A stretch of 37,401 nt of DNA from an uncultured bacterium (GTDB lineage Bacteria > Bipolaricaulota > Bipolaricaulia > RBG-16-55-9 > DRJF01): NCBI GenBank assembly GCA_913053845.1, contig CAJXGD010000020.1, positions 1 to 37,401 on the forward strand, in the 5' to 3' direction. How positions within the stretch are numbered: position 1 is the stretch's first letter; every line of letters starts with the position of its first letter. The position numbers were made by a program, and so were the translations under genes. The notes below the pieces were generated by a model. That model saw nothing but the letters and a program-made list of their open reading frames with translations, was not told the origin of the DNA and did no database searches. This document shows positions 1-7,704 of the stretch, in pieces.

Positions 1-306
1 GGTTACAAGCGGTCTCTCGAACACCAGCCTCGTAAGGCCCCGTGGTTTTACATAGTCTACACTGTTATGCTGGTAATAGGAGGCGCTGTGGTGGTTTCAG
101 GGGTCAACCTGGTCAACCTGAGCGTGGCCGTACAAGTGATGAACGCAGCACTGCTGCCGATTGTGCTGGGGTTTCTCTACCTGCTGGCGCTCAAGGCCCT
201 GCCAAAACCGTACCGCCTGCATGGGAGCTACTCCGTGGTGGTAGGTGTGGTAGTGGCAATGACGAGCATTTTAGGGGTGTACGCTGCGGTCAGCCTGTTC
301 TTTTAG
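1..306 (+). CDS. NRAMP-family divalent metal transporter, C-terminal fragment (cut by window edge)
   Basis: The reading frame is open from base 1 to a TAG at 304-306 and is cut at its 5' end, leaving about 101 residues. It holds a short basic cytoplasmic stretch and then three hydrophobic segments. The middle one carries the pattern VNLSVAVQVMNAALLPIVLG, which fits the late membrane segments of NRAMP/MntH transporters, where a conserved Gln-x-x-Asn and Leu-Leu-Pro lie in TM10. A polar loop (KPYRLHG) separates it from the last helix, also as in that family. NRAMP proteins co-transport Mn2+ or Fe2+ with protons across the inner membrane. The metal-binding DPGN motif would lie upstream of the window, so substrate cannot be judged. 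The internal ATG at 67 is in frame but is probably not a start. Confidence 0.6.
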   Translation, partial: GYKRSLEHQPRKAPWFYIVYTVMLVIGGAVVVSGVNLVNLSVAVQVMNAALLPIVLGFLYLLALKALPKPYRLHGSYSVVVGVVVAMTSILGVYAAVSLFF

Positions 307-433
307 ACGCGCATACATACCCGGCAAGGTGACCTATGTCGAGTCTCGTTTCAAGCGGGTGGCAGATATTCCAGAATGATGGTTGACAAAACTGTTGCCC
401 TGACTGTGGGTCGCTAAATGATTGGAGATGGGC

Positions 434-1801
434 ATGAATCGAAATGAAGGAGCAGCGAGTGAATTACTTGAATTTGCAAGCTACCGTGCTATCCGCTACC
501 TCACTGAGATAAGCAATCGAGCAGTTGAACCTTCGACAGAAGCGGTAGAGCGCCTCTCTGCTTTGGAGGGGCCGTTGCCAGAAGAACCATCGGACCCCGC
601 CGAAGTCATCAGAGTGCTGGATGAGATCGGCTCGCCAGCTACGATGGCTACGGCCGGGCCCCGGTTCTTCGGATTTGTGGTTGGGGGCGCGATGCCCGTC
701 ACCGTTGCGGCCAACTGGCTCGCTGCCGCATGGGATCAGAATGCGCCCGTCAGCCTATTGTCGCCCATTGGGACCGTCTGCGAGAGAATTGCTCTCGGCT
801 GGCTCATCGATCTTCTGGGTTTACCGCGAGGGACCTGGGGAGGGCTCGTCACCGGAGCGACAGCAGCCAACTTCACGGGTCTGGCTGCTGCACGCCAAGC
901 GATCTTACAAGGCCAGGGGTGGGATGTAGCAGCCAAGGGAATCTTCGGCGCTCCAGCACCACGGGTCGTTGTTGGTGAAGAAGCGCATGTAAGTGTTCTA
1001 TTGGCGCTCCGAACGCTTGGCTTTGGCCATGAAGGTCTGATTCGCGTCCCGGCTGACGGTCAAGGCCGGATGCGATTGGATGCTTTGCCCGATCTGGATT
1101 CAAAGACAATAGTGTGCATTCAGGCTGGTAATGTCAATAGCGGCGCATTCGATCCTGCGCAGGAGATCTGCAGGCGGGCGCATGAAGCCGGGGCCTGGGT
1201 TCACGTTGATGGCGCTTTCGGGCTATGGGCAGCTACCACTCCAGAACGCAATCACCTGACGGCTGGAATGGCCGAAGCGGATTCATGGTCGCTGGATGCT
1301 CATAAATGGCTGAACGTTCCATACGACTGCGGAATTGCGCTGTGTCGGGAACCAAAGTTTTTAGCGGCGGCAATGTCCCTAGATCCTGCCGCCTATATTG
1401 ATGAGTACACGGGAGACCAGGAACCACACGACTTCACACTTGAGATGTCTCGTCGCGCCAGGGGTTTAGAGGTATGGGCCGCACTGCGGACATTGGGACG
1501 TTCCGGTTTGGCGGAACTGATCGAGCGTACCTGTCGGCATGCCCAGGTTTTCTCACGAAGGCTCGCTGATGCGGGGTTCGAGATTCTGAACGACGTCGTC
1601 CTTAATCAAGTGCTCGTCTCTTTTGGCGCTGATGACCAAACTCGACGCGTTATTGCGAGAGTACAGGAAGAAGGTACCTGCTGGGTTAGCGGAACGAAGT
1701 GGCACGGGCGACAGGCCATGAGGATTAGTATCTCTTCTTGGGCGACCACTTCCAGAGATGTTGATCGGAGTATTGAGGCCATACTGCGCGTTGCTGGCTA
1801 G
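434..1801 (+). CDS. Pyridoxal-phosphate-dependent group II decarboxylase family protein
   Basis: This 455-residue protein is of the AAT-like fold type I (aromatic amino acid / glutamate / diaminobutyrate decarboxylase family). The PLP-binding lysine is Lys291 in SLDAHKWLN, the typical D-x-H-K-W of group II decarboxylases. Upstream are an HVDGAFGLWA block, where the Asp contacts the pyridine nitrogen, and EEAHVSVLLALRTLGFG, where the His stacks on PLP. The reaction would be amino acid alpha-decarboxylation, but the substrate cannot be read from the sequence, and some family members are aldehyde synthases or sulfinate-using enzymes. I chose ATG 434 because GGAG at 424-427 sits 6 nt before it; in-frame TTG 422 and ATG 428 are worse placed. 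The gene is less GC-rich than the operon that follows and stands alone, so recent acquisition is possible. Confidence 0.8.
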   Translation: MNRNEGAASELLEFASYRAIRYLTEISNRAVEPSTEAVERLSALEGPLPEEPSDPAEVIRVLDEIGSPATMATAGPRFFGFVVGGAMPVTVAANWLAAAWDQNAPVSLLSPIGTVCERIALGWLIDLLGLPRGTWGGLVTGATAANFTGLAAARQAILQGQGWDVAAKGIFGAPAPRVVVGEEAHVSVLLALRTLGFGHEGLIRVPADGQGRMRLDALPDLDSKTIVCIQAGNVNSGAFDPAQEICRRAHEAGAWVHVDGAFGLWAATTPERNHLTAGMAEADSWSLDAHKWLNVPYDCGIALCREPKFLAAAMSLDPAAYIDEYTGDQEPHDFTLEMSRRARGLEVWAALRTLGRSGLAELIERTCRHAQVFSRRLADAGFEILNDVVLNQVLVSFGADDQTRRVIARVQEEGTCWVSGTKWHGRQAMRISISSWATTSRDVDRSIEAILRVAG

Positions 1802-1871
1802 AGGAACAGCCGAGTCCAACGCTTCCTGCCGCGTGGTATGCGTCCAGGTGCATTTTGGCAAAAGAACCTGG

Positions 1872-1900
1872 TTGAACTCCTCAGCCGGACCTGCTATACT
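1872..1900 (+). promoter_or_regulatory. Sigma-70-type promoter of the regulator-btu operon
   Basis: TTGAAC (1872-1877) and TATACT (1895-1900) are separated by exactly 17 nt, and TG lies one base before the -10 (TGCTATACT), giving an extended -10. Transcription should start near 1907, about 38 nt before the ATG at 1945. Confidence 0.7.
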
Positions 1901-1914
1901 GAGCTCAGATCGAG

Positions 1915-1933
1915 GTGGGATACAATATCCCAC
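1915..1933. promoter_or_regulatory. Perfect palindromic operator candidate (8 bp arms, 3 nt centre)
   Basis: GTGGGATA-CAA-TATCCCAC is a perfect inverted repeat lying between the predicted transcription start (about 1907) and the Shine-Dalgarno AGGGAGG (1934-1940) of the HTH gene at 1945. A dimeric regulator bound here would block transcription, so autoregulation is the simplest reading. The transcript could also fold into a hairpin directly against the ribosome-binding site. I saw no second copy elsewhere in the window. Confidence 0.6.
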
Positions 1934-1944
1934 AGGGAGGTTAA

Positions 1945-2526
1945 ATGCTGAGCCCGATTCAATCTGCGCTGATCTACGCCCTGCGCCAGGGCCCGTTGGG
2001 GCGCCGCACCCTGGTCTCTCGTCTTGGCATCGGCGAGAGCACCGTGCGCACCCAACTGGAAAAGCTGCGTGCCGCCGGCTATATGAGCATGGCCAAGGCT
2101 GGCACCTCACTGACTGCGGCGGGCCAGGAGCTGTTGCAGGGGCAACTGAGAAAAATCTCTCAGGTGGGACCCTTGCAACTCTCGGAGCTGGCGCTCGACC
2201 GGTGGAACTCCGCGGCGCTCATCGCCGAGGCTCAAGACAGTTTGAGCGAGGTCTGGCGCTATCGTGATCTGGCGGTGCGCGCCGGGGCCAGCGGGGCGCT
2301 CTTCCTGGTCCGTGGGCCAAGCTATTGGCACTTGAGCGACGACGCCCGCTCGCTGGAGCAGCATAATCCCCGGGACGCGCGGGAGATCGAGGCGCGCTAC
2401 CCCGCTCGGCCGGGCGATGGACTGGTGATCACCTTCAGCGACCGCGTCGCGCCGGCCGGTCTGGCCCTCTGGGAGATACTCACCGCCCTCATCGGCAACC
2501 TGCCTACCGTAAGGAAAAGGAGTTGA
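1945..2526 (+). CDS. HTH transcriptional regulator with C-terminal DUF4443-like domain, predicted regulator of the btu operon
   Basis: The protein has 193 residues and a strong SD (AGGGAGG, 4 nt spacing). Residues about 1-65 form a winged helix-turn-helix: short helices, LVSRLGIGESTVRTQLEKLRAAG as recognition region, then a small wing. The C-terminal part contains RDLAVRAGASGALFLV and a later GDGLVITFSD, followed by a helical end. This layout resembles archaeal DUF4443 regulators, in which an RD-x-A-x-RAGA-x-GA-x-x-L block follows an HTH; I rate that match as tentative because it is from memory of the family. It is the first gene behind its own promoter and palindrome and overlaps the transporter reading frame, so it probably senses the transporter's substrate or product and represses the operon. 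No kinase or receiver domain is present. Confidence 0.6.
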   Translation: MLSPIQSALIYALRQGPLGRRTLVSRLGIGESTVRTQLEKLRAAGYMSMAKAGTSLTAAGQELLQGQLRKISQVGPLQLSELALDRWNSAALIAEAQDSLSEVWRYRDLAVRAGASGALFLVRGPSYWHLSDDARSLEQHNPRDAREIEARYPARPGDGLVITFSDRVAPAGLALWEILTALIGNLPTVRKRS

Positions 2527-2531
2527 CAGTT

Positions 2532-3500
2532 TTGCATCGTTGGTCCAAGTACTTGCTGCTCTCTCTGATACTCTTTGCCGCCTTCACCCTGCTGCTCGCC
2601 ACTCCCGGTCCCTCGCTGAGCGCTCGGCAGCCCCTAGCTACATCAACTGTTGAGACGACCGCCTGTCCCAGCCCGACCGTCTATCCCCTGACGATCAGTG
2701 ACGATCGCGGCCGGGTGATCACCATCCCCCAGCGCCCCATGCGCATCGTCTCCGGGGCGGCCCTCTTCACCGAAGTTCTTTTCGATATCGGTGCCGGCAG
2801 TCGGGTCGTCGGCGTGGCCGCTTCGCCGGACAACCCGGCCGAGGCCTCCGGCTTACCCCAGGTCGGTCCCTCTTTTCAGCCCAATGTGGAAAAGATCATC
2901 GCCTTGAAGCCTGACGTCATCTTCGATGTGATGGGTCAAGCGCGCGATGCGCTCGAAAACGCGGGTCTCATCGTCGTCACCCCCGTCGGCTTCATCTCGC
3001 ATGTCTCCGATATTCTGGATATTACCGACGCGGTCGGCCGGGTGACCGACAATTGCTCCCAGGCCCAAGTGCTGGCCGGCCAACTCTCAGAGGCAATCGT
3101 GCGCCTGGAGAGCCGGGTGCTCGATCTGGAGCGAGTCAGCTCAGCCTTCATCTACGCCTCTCAGGATAGTCCGCCTTTTTTTGCCGCCGGGCGGGGCGCC
3201 ATCGAGAGCGAATTGCTGGCCCGCGCCGGTGGGCGGAACGTTTTTGCCGATATTCAAGGCGTCCAGCAGGTGGGTCTCGAGTCGCTGATCAACCGCGACC
3301 CCGACTTCATCTTTACCGATCCCAGTCAGGTAAAATACTTCACCGGTAATAAATTATTGGCCAATCTGAAAGCGGTCAAGTCCGGCCAAGTCATCGGCAT
3401 CAAGGCCAGCTCAGTCACCTCCACTCGCGTGGCCGAGGCGCTGCGTGCGATGGCCCAGGCGCTGCACCCGGATGCCTTTCCCCCCAAGAGCCACAAGTGA
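2532..3500 (+). CDS. btuF: Periplasmic cobalamin/iron-chelate-type ABC transporter substrate-binding protein
   Basis: The BtuF/FhuD-type (cluster A-II) binding protein has about 322 residues. An N-terminal signal sequence (WSKYLLLSLILFAAFTLLLA) is followed by a Thr/Pro-rich linker and PLTISDDRGRVITIPQRPMRIVS, the characteristic opening of this family. Two lobes follow (VLFDIGAGSRVVGV; VEKIIALKPDVIF) joined by a long helix. There is no convincing lipobox, so it is probably soluble in the periplasm. Translation can start at TTG 2523, which overlaps the upstream stop, or TTG 2532; I prefer 2532 because GGAG (2519-2522) is 9 nt away. The permease, ATPase and a cobalamin adenosyltransferase follow directly, which makes cobalamin or a corrinoid the likely ligand, although an iron chelate is possible. 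Confidence 0.8.
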   Translation: MHRWSKYLLLSLILFAAFTLLLATPGPSLSARQPLATSTVETTACPSPTVYPLTISDDRGRVITIPQRPMRIVSGAALFTEVLFDIGAGSRVVGVAASPDNPAEASGLPQVGPSFQPNVEKIIALKPDVIFDVMGQARDALENAGLIVVTPVGFISHVSDILDITDAVGRVTDNCSQAQVLAGQLSEAIVRLESRVLDLERVSSAFIYASQDSPPFFAAGRGAIESELLARAGGRNVFADIQGVQQVGLESLINRDPDFIFTDPSQVKYFTGNKLLANLKAVKSGQVIGIKASSVTSTRVAEALRAMAQALHPDAFPPKSHK

Positions 3501-4534
3501 CCCCTCACCTGCGGCGCGCCCGACCGATGGTGATCTTCCCCACGCTCGCCGTGGGGCTGTTGGCCAGCCTCGCGGTGGGCGTCGCCGTCGGCCCGGTAGC
3601 CATCTCGCCGGGCGAGAGCCTGCGCATCATCCTGGCCCAACTGGGGCTGGGGGGAGTAGGGGCGCTAGACGCGGCTCATCGCCTGATCATCACCCAAATT
3701 CGTCTGCCACGGGCGCTGACCGGCGCGCTGATCGGTCTGATCCTGGGCCTCTCTGGCACGGTGATGCAAGGGATTTTTCGCAATCCGCTAGCTTCGCCCT
3801 ATCTGTTGGGCATAGCCAGCGGGGCCAGCGCCGGCGCAGCTTTAGTGATCGTGCTGCACTGGCAGCTAGGAGGAATGGGCCTACCCCTGGGAGCCTTCTT
3901 GGGCAGCACGCTGGCGGTCATCTCCGTCTATCGCTTGGGAATGCGCGCGGGTCGGACCTCTCCCTATGGGCTGATTCTGGCCGGCATTGCGCTGGGGGCG
4001 CTCTTTTCCGCCCTGACCAGCTTCTTGATCACCCTGAGCAGCGGGACCCAATTGCGCGAGATCGTCTTCTGGCTGATGGGTGGCTTGGGCCGATCAAATT
4101 GGCACTATCTACGCCTGCTGACCCCGGTGGCGCTGGGAGGGGCCGCGCTGGTCTTCGCGCTCTCACGCGATCTCAATGCCCTAGCCCTGGGTGAGACGGG
4201 CGCCCGCCATCTGGGCATCGAGCCTGAACAGTTGCGGCGATTCCTGCTGGCCCTGGTAACCTTGCTCACCGGGGCAGCGGTGGCCATCTCTGGGACCATC
4301 GGCTTCGTGGGCCTGATCACCCCGCACGCCTTGCGCCTGATCGTGGGTCCCGATCACCGGCTGCTCTTGCCGGCGACGGCGCTGGCTGGGGCCGCTTTCC
4401 TGGTGCTCTCCGACACTCTGGCCCGCACGCTGCTCTCGCCGGTCGAGCTGCCGGTGGGAATCATTACTGCGTTTGTAGGCGCGCCCTTCTTTCTCTATTT
4501 GCTGGTGAGCTCCCGGCCGGAAGGGTCAATATGA
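3497..4534 (+). CDS. btuC: FecCD/BtuC-family ABC transporter permease
   Basis: The 345-residue inner-membrane permease has about ten hydrophobic segments. Family hallmarks are RLPRALTGALIGLILGLSGTVMQG near residues 75-95, NPLASPYLLGIASGASAGAAL, and a late GFVGLITPHALRLIVGPDHR coupling loop that docks with the ATPase. The GTG start overlaps the stop of the binding protein (GTGA), so the two are translationally coupled; an in-frame ATG at 3527 is an alternative. The 3' end overlaps the ATPase start by four bases (ATGA). With its neighbours it forms a type II importer for cobalamin or a related metal chelate. Confidence 0.9.
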   Translation: MTPHLRRARPMVIFPTLAVGLLASLAVGVAVGPVAISPGESLRIILAQLGLGGVGALDAAHRLIITQIRLPRALTGALIGLILGLSGTVMQGIFRNPLASPYLLGIASGASAGAALVIVLHWQLGGMGLPLGAFLGSTLAVISVYRLGMRAGRTSPYGLILAGIALGALFSALTSFLITLSSGTQLREIVFWLMGGLGRSNWHYLRLLTPVALGGAALVFALSRDLNALALGETGARHLGIEPEQLRRFLLALVTLLTGAAVAISGTIGFVGLITPHALRLIVGPDHRLLLPATALAGAAFLVLSDTLARTLLSPVELPVGIITAFVGAPFFLYLLVSSRPEGSI

Positions 4535-5331
4535 ATGATAATATAGCTATCGAATCGCTGAGCTTTGCCTATAATGGCCAACGCGTCCTACGAGATATTG
4601 ATCTGGAGGTCAAGCCTGGCGAGCTGTTGGCGCTCATCGGTCCCAACGGCTCCGGCAAGACGACCTTATTGCGCCAGATCTCCGGCGCGCTGCGCCCGGC
4701 CCGAGGTGCGGTTTATCTGGACGGTCAGGAGGTAGCTCGGCTCAAGCCGGCCGAGCTGGCCCGGCGGCTGGCGGCCCTGGAGCAGGAGCAGAGCGTGGGC
4801 TTCGATTATACCGTGCGTGAATTGGTCTCTTTGGGGCGCATCCCTCACCGTGGCCGGCTGAGCCGCTGGCGGCCTGAAGATGAGAGCGCTGTAGAGCGAG
4901 CGCTGAAGAGCACCGGTCTCCAAGAGCTGGCCCGGCGTTCGCTGCAGCAGCTCTCCGGAGGCGAGCGTCGGCGGGTCTTTTTGGCTATGGCGCTGGCGCA
5001 GGAGCCGCAAGTGCTCTTACTAGATGAACCCACGGCGCATCTGGATCTGAAATATCAGTTGGAGCTGTTGGGACTGGTGCGCGGTCTGGTCGCGCGTGGC
5101 CTGACGGTGATCGCCGCGTTCCACGATCTCAATCTGGCCGCGCGCTACTCCGACCGGGTGGCCGCGCTCTCCAGAGGCCGTCTGGTGGCACTGGGGTCGC
5201 CGCGCGACGTCCTAACCGCAGATTTGATCGAATCGGTCTGGGAAGTACAGGTCCAGGTGTTGGAAGATCAGGAGAGCTTTTGGATCATCCCGCGAGCTAG
5301 ATATTCCGGACGATTGCTGGTATCGTCTTGA
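4531..5331 (+). CDS. btuD: ABC transporter ATP-binding protein of the BtuD/FecE type
   Basis: This 266-residue ATPase powers the importer encoded by the two preceding genes. Walker A is GPNGSGKTT at residues 37-45, the signature LSGGE is at 141-145, Walker B LLLDE is at 162-166 and the switch histidine is H198. The region VRELVSLGRIPH between Walker A and the signature is typical of the FecE/BtuD subfamily. The ATG overlaps the permease stop (ATGA). The last 30 residues extend slightly past the core fold, as is common in this subfamily. Confidence 0.9.
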   Translation: MNDNIAIESLSFAYNGQRVLRDIDLEVKPGELLALIGPNGSGKTTLLRQISGALRPARGAVYLDGQEVARLKPAELARRLAALEQEQSVGFDYTVRELVSLGRIPHRGRLSRWRPEDESAVERALKSTGLQELARRSLQQLSGGERRRVFLAMALAQEPQVLLLDEPTAHLDLKYQLELLGLVRGLVARGLTVIAAFHDLNLAARYSDRVAALSRGRLVALGSPRDVLTADLIESVWEVQVQVLEDQESFWIIPRARYSGRLLVSS

Positions 5332-5349
5332 TATTCAGGGAGGTTAAAC

Positions 5350-5886
5350 ATGGTGCGCATCTACACCCGCAGCGGCGACCGCGGCGAGACGGGGCTCCGG
5401 GGAGGGAAACGTGTCAGCAAGGCGTCCGGGCGCATCGAGGCCTATGGCACGGTGGACGAGTTGAACGCCTGGCTGGGTCTGGTGGGCGCCGAGAGTGAGG
5501 ATGCCCAGATAACGGAGCTGGTGCATGCCATCCAGAACGAGCTACATATCGTGGCCGCCAAGCTGGCCAATCCCGGCGGGCGGGAGGGACCGCAGATCGA
5601 GGCCGCCCAGGTCGGCCGGCTGGAGGCACATTGCGACCGGCTGAGCGAGGAGTTGCCACCTCTCAAGCAGTTCATCCTGCCGGGCGGCAGTCGGGTGGCG
5701 GCGCTGCTGCAACTGGCACGCACAGTCGCCCGCCGGGCGGAGCGACGCGCGGTGGCGCTGGCGGCCGCTGAAGAGGTCAGTCCTGAATTGATCAGGTATC
5801 TCAACCGGCTCTCCGATCTGCTATTCCTGATGGCCCGCGCGGTCAACCATCGCTCCGGCACGCCGGAGATTCATCCCAGCTATTGA
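5350..5886 (+). CDS. pduO: PduO-type cob(I)alamin adenosyltransferase
   Basis: The enzyme transfers the adenosyl group of ATP to cob(I)alamin to make coenzyme B12. The 178-residue protein begins with IYTRSGDRGETGL, the ATP-binding N-terminal motif of the PduO/MMAB family. RVSKASGRIEAYGTVDELNAWLGL follows at about 21-44. RYLNRLSDLLFLMARAVN near the C terminus carries the conserved Arg, Asn and Asp residues of the trimer interface and active site. An SD (AGGGAGG) precedes the ATG with the same AGGGAGGTTAAA context seen before the regulator at 1945. The gene lies 18 nt after the transporter ATPase, which strongly suggests that the importer brings in corrinoids. Confidence 0.93.
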   Translation: MVRIYTRSGDRGETGLRGGKRVSKASGRIEAYGTVDELNAWLGLVGAESEDAQITELVHAIQNELHIVAAKLANPGGREGPQIEAAQVGRLEAHCDRLSEELPPLKQFILPGGSRVAALLQLARTVARRAERRAVALAAAEEVSPELIRYLNRLSDLLFLMARAVNHRSGTPEIHPSY

Positions 5887-5902
5887 GGAACTCTCTGGTC
5901 TC

Positions 5903-6820
5903 ATGCCCATGTCAACCGACACCGCGCTCGCGGAAATTCGTCAGGACAATCGCTCCGGCGCCACCCGGCTGACCGAACGGGCCGGTCAGGCCCTGCTGAC
6001 TTGGCTAGCGGCAATACCGGCCGAGCAATCTTTGGGGAAAGCCCAGCAGAACTTGAGTCGCTTCACCCGTGAGCTGGCCAAGGCCAAGCCGGCGATGGCC
6101 TCGATGCGCAATCTGGCCAATCAGGCGCTGCTGGCATCCGAGCTGGTCGGCTCGCCCGCCGAGCTGCGTCGGCATGTCGCCCAGACGGTCCAGAGATATA
6201 TTCAACAGCTCGGCGAGAGCACGGACCTGATCGCTGCCCAGGCCGCCCGGCTCATCCGGCCCGGCGCTACGGTGATGACTATCTCTTATAGCTCAGTCGT
6301 TCTAGCTACGTTCAAGCGGGCTTTGAGCGCCGGCAAGCATTTTCGGGTTATCTGTCCTGAGTCACGGCCCATCTGCGAGGGTCGGGTGCTGGCCCAGGAG
6401 CTGGCCCGGCTGGGCCTGAGGGCGGAATTGGTGGCCGATGCCGCCGCGCCGGCGCTGGTGAGCAGGAGCGAGCTGCTGTTGCTCGGCGGGGACGCTCTGG
6501 CTCCGGAAGGGCTGGTCAACAAGATCGGCAGCTATCCCCTGGCGCTAGCCGCCCAGGCTGCCCAGCGGCCGGTTATCGCTCTGGTAAGCAGGCAGAAATA
6601 CCTTCCACTCTTTCGCCGGGCCTGGCTGCCCCAGGAGCCGCCGCAGGAGCTCTGGCCTGAAGGCGAGATGCCGGCCAAGCTGACGATACTGAATAGCTAT
6701 TTTGAGCCGGTGCCCTTGGCATTGCTGGGCCAGGTCATCTCGGAGGCCGGAGCGCTGGCACCCGAGCAGTTGCTGGGCCGTTTGCAAGCGCTGCGGCTAC
6801 TGCCCATACTAGCGGCGTGA
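5903..6820 (+). CDS. eIF2B alpha/beta/delta-related protein lacking the isomerase catalytic cysteine
   Basis: The protein has 305 residues and the two-part architecture of the family: a helical N-terminal half (1-115) and a Rossmann-like C-terminal half. Family blocks are ESRPICEGRVLAQEL (153-167), GGDALAPEGLVNKIGSYPLALAA (195-217) with Asp197 and Lys207, and a late NSYFEPVP segment. Related enzymes include MtnA (methylthioribose-1-phosphate isomerase) and archaeal ribose-1,5-bisphosphate isomerase, which use a cysteine in a T-x-C-(N/H) motif and an aspartate. Here the cysteine position reads MTISYSS (125-131), with Ser/Tyr, as in eukaryotic eIF2B alpha. The aspartate is kept. An isomerase by the known mechanism is therefore doubtful, and ligand binding or regulation is possible. 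It lies 16 nt after pduO and overlaps the CinA-like gene. No good SD is visible; ATG 5909 is an alternative start. Confidence 0.72.
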   Translation: MPMSTDTALAEIRQDNRSGATRLTERAGQALLTWLAAIPAEQSLGKAQQNLSRFTRELAKAKPAMASMRNLANQALLASELVGSPAELRRHVAQTVQRYIQQLGESTDLIAAQAARLIRPGATVMTISYSSVVLATFKRALSAGKHFRVICPESRPICEGRVLAQELARLGLRAELVADAAAPALVSRSELLLLGGDALAPEGLVNKIGSYPLALAAQAAQRPVIALVSRQKYLPLFRRAWLPQEPPQELWPEGEMPAKLTILNSYFEPVPLALLGQVISEAGALAPEQLLGRLQALRLLPILAA

Positions 6821-7701
6821 TGGGCTATCAAGAACGGACAAGCGCAGGGGCCGAGAGCGGGCCGGTTGAGATCGAGCTGTTGGCCATCGGCAACGAGCTG
6901 CTGCGCGGCCTGGTGCAAGACACCAGCAGCTACTGGCTCTGCCGCCAACTGACCGGCCGCGGCGGCCAGGTGGAGCAGGTGCTGATCATTCCCGATGAAA
7001 TCGAAATAATTGCCCAGTCGTTGCAGCGGGCGCTCCGGGCAAAGCGGGCGCTGATCATCACCACCGGCGGTCTGGGCCCGACCCACGATGACCTGACGCT
7101 TCAGGCTGTCGCCCAGGCCAGCGGCTGCCCCTTACAGCTTCACCCGCAGGCCGAGCAGATGGTCGTTGACTGCTACCGGCGCTTGGCCCAGGCCGGGCGG
7201 GTGCATGCTGGTGAGCTGAGCGCCTCCAGGCGTAAGATGGCCCTGCTGCCGCAGGGCGCGGTGGCCTTGGCCAATCGAGTGGGAGCCGCGCCGGGCGTGC
7301 TGCTCAAGCAGCGAGCCAGCTTGATCGTCTCGCTGCCCGGCGTGCCCCCGGAGATGCGCGATATCTTTGCAAACTCCCTCCAGCCTTATTTAGCAACTCT
7401 CTTCGGGGATCGCGCTTATCTGGAACGCGAGCTGGTCAGCTCGGTCAACGATGAGTCGGAGATCGCACCCTTGCTCCAAGCAGTACAGATGCGCTGGCCC
7501 CAGGTCTATCTCAAGAGCCGGGCGCACAGCTTCGCCGAGGGCATGCGCATCCAGATCACTCTGACCATCAGCGGCCGGGCTGCGACTGTGCGCCAGACCT
7601 TGCTGCAAGCATTGGACGATCTGCAAAGGACGCTGGCGCAGGCGGGGGTCTCCACCCGCCCGCTGGAGGAGGGGCCGCCTCGCCCGCCGGAAACCGGTTA
7701 G
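6820..7701 (+). CDS. CinA N-terminal domain protein (COG1058, MoCF-biosynthesis fold)
   Basis: The opening ELLAIGNELLRGLVQDTSSYWL and TTGGLGPTHDDLTLQAVA are the hallmark blocks of the CinA amino-terminal domain (MoaB/MogA-like fold). VSLPGVPPEMRDIF follows, completing the family pattern. The protein stops at about 293 residues, so the C-terminal nicotinamide-nucleotide amidase domain of full-length CinA (usually about 410 residues) is absent. In stand-alone COG1058 proteins this domain has been linked to ADP-ribose or related pyrophosphatase activity in pyridine-nucleotide recycling; the reaction here is inferred from family only. ATG 6820 overlaps the upstream stop as TGATG; in-frame GTG 6817 is also possible. 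Its tight coupling to the eIF2B-like gene hints at a shared ribose-phosphate or nucleotide role. Confidence 0.85.
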   Translation: MGYQERTSAGAESGPVEIELLAIGNELLRGLVQDTSSYWLCRQLTGRGGQVEQVLIIPDEIEIIAQSLQRALRAKRALIITTGGLGPTHDDLTLQAVAQASGCPLQLHPQAEQMVVDCYRRLAQAGRVHAGELSASRRKMALLPQGAVALANRVGAAPGVLLKQRASLIVSLPGVPPEMRDIFANSLQPYLATLFGDRAYLERELVSSVNDESEIAPLLQAVQMRWPQVYLKSRAHSFAEGMRIQITLTISGRAATVRQTLLQALDDLQRTLAQAGVSTRPLEEGPPRPPETG

Positions 7702-7704
7702 ATT

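Noticed and set aside
383-420. TTGACA at 383-388 as a promoter for the decarboxylase
   Set aside because: The base window at 16-18 nt downstream reads GTGGGT-like sequence with no acceptable -10; the nearest TA-rich element is 24 nt away.
1802-1944. Cobalamin riboswitch before the btu genes
   Set aside because: The region is too short, has no B12-box-like sequence and is occupied by a promoter and a DNA palindrome.
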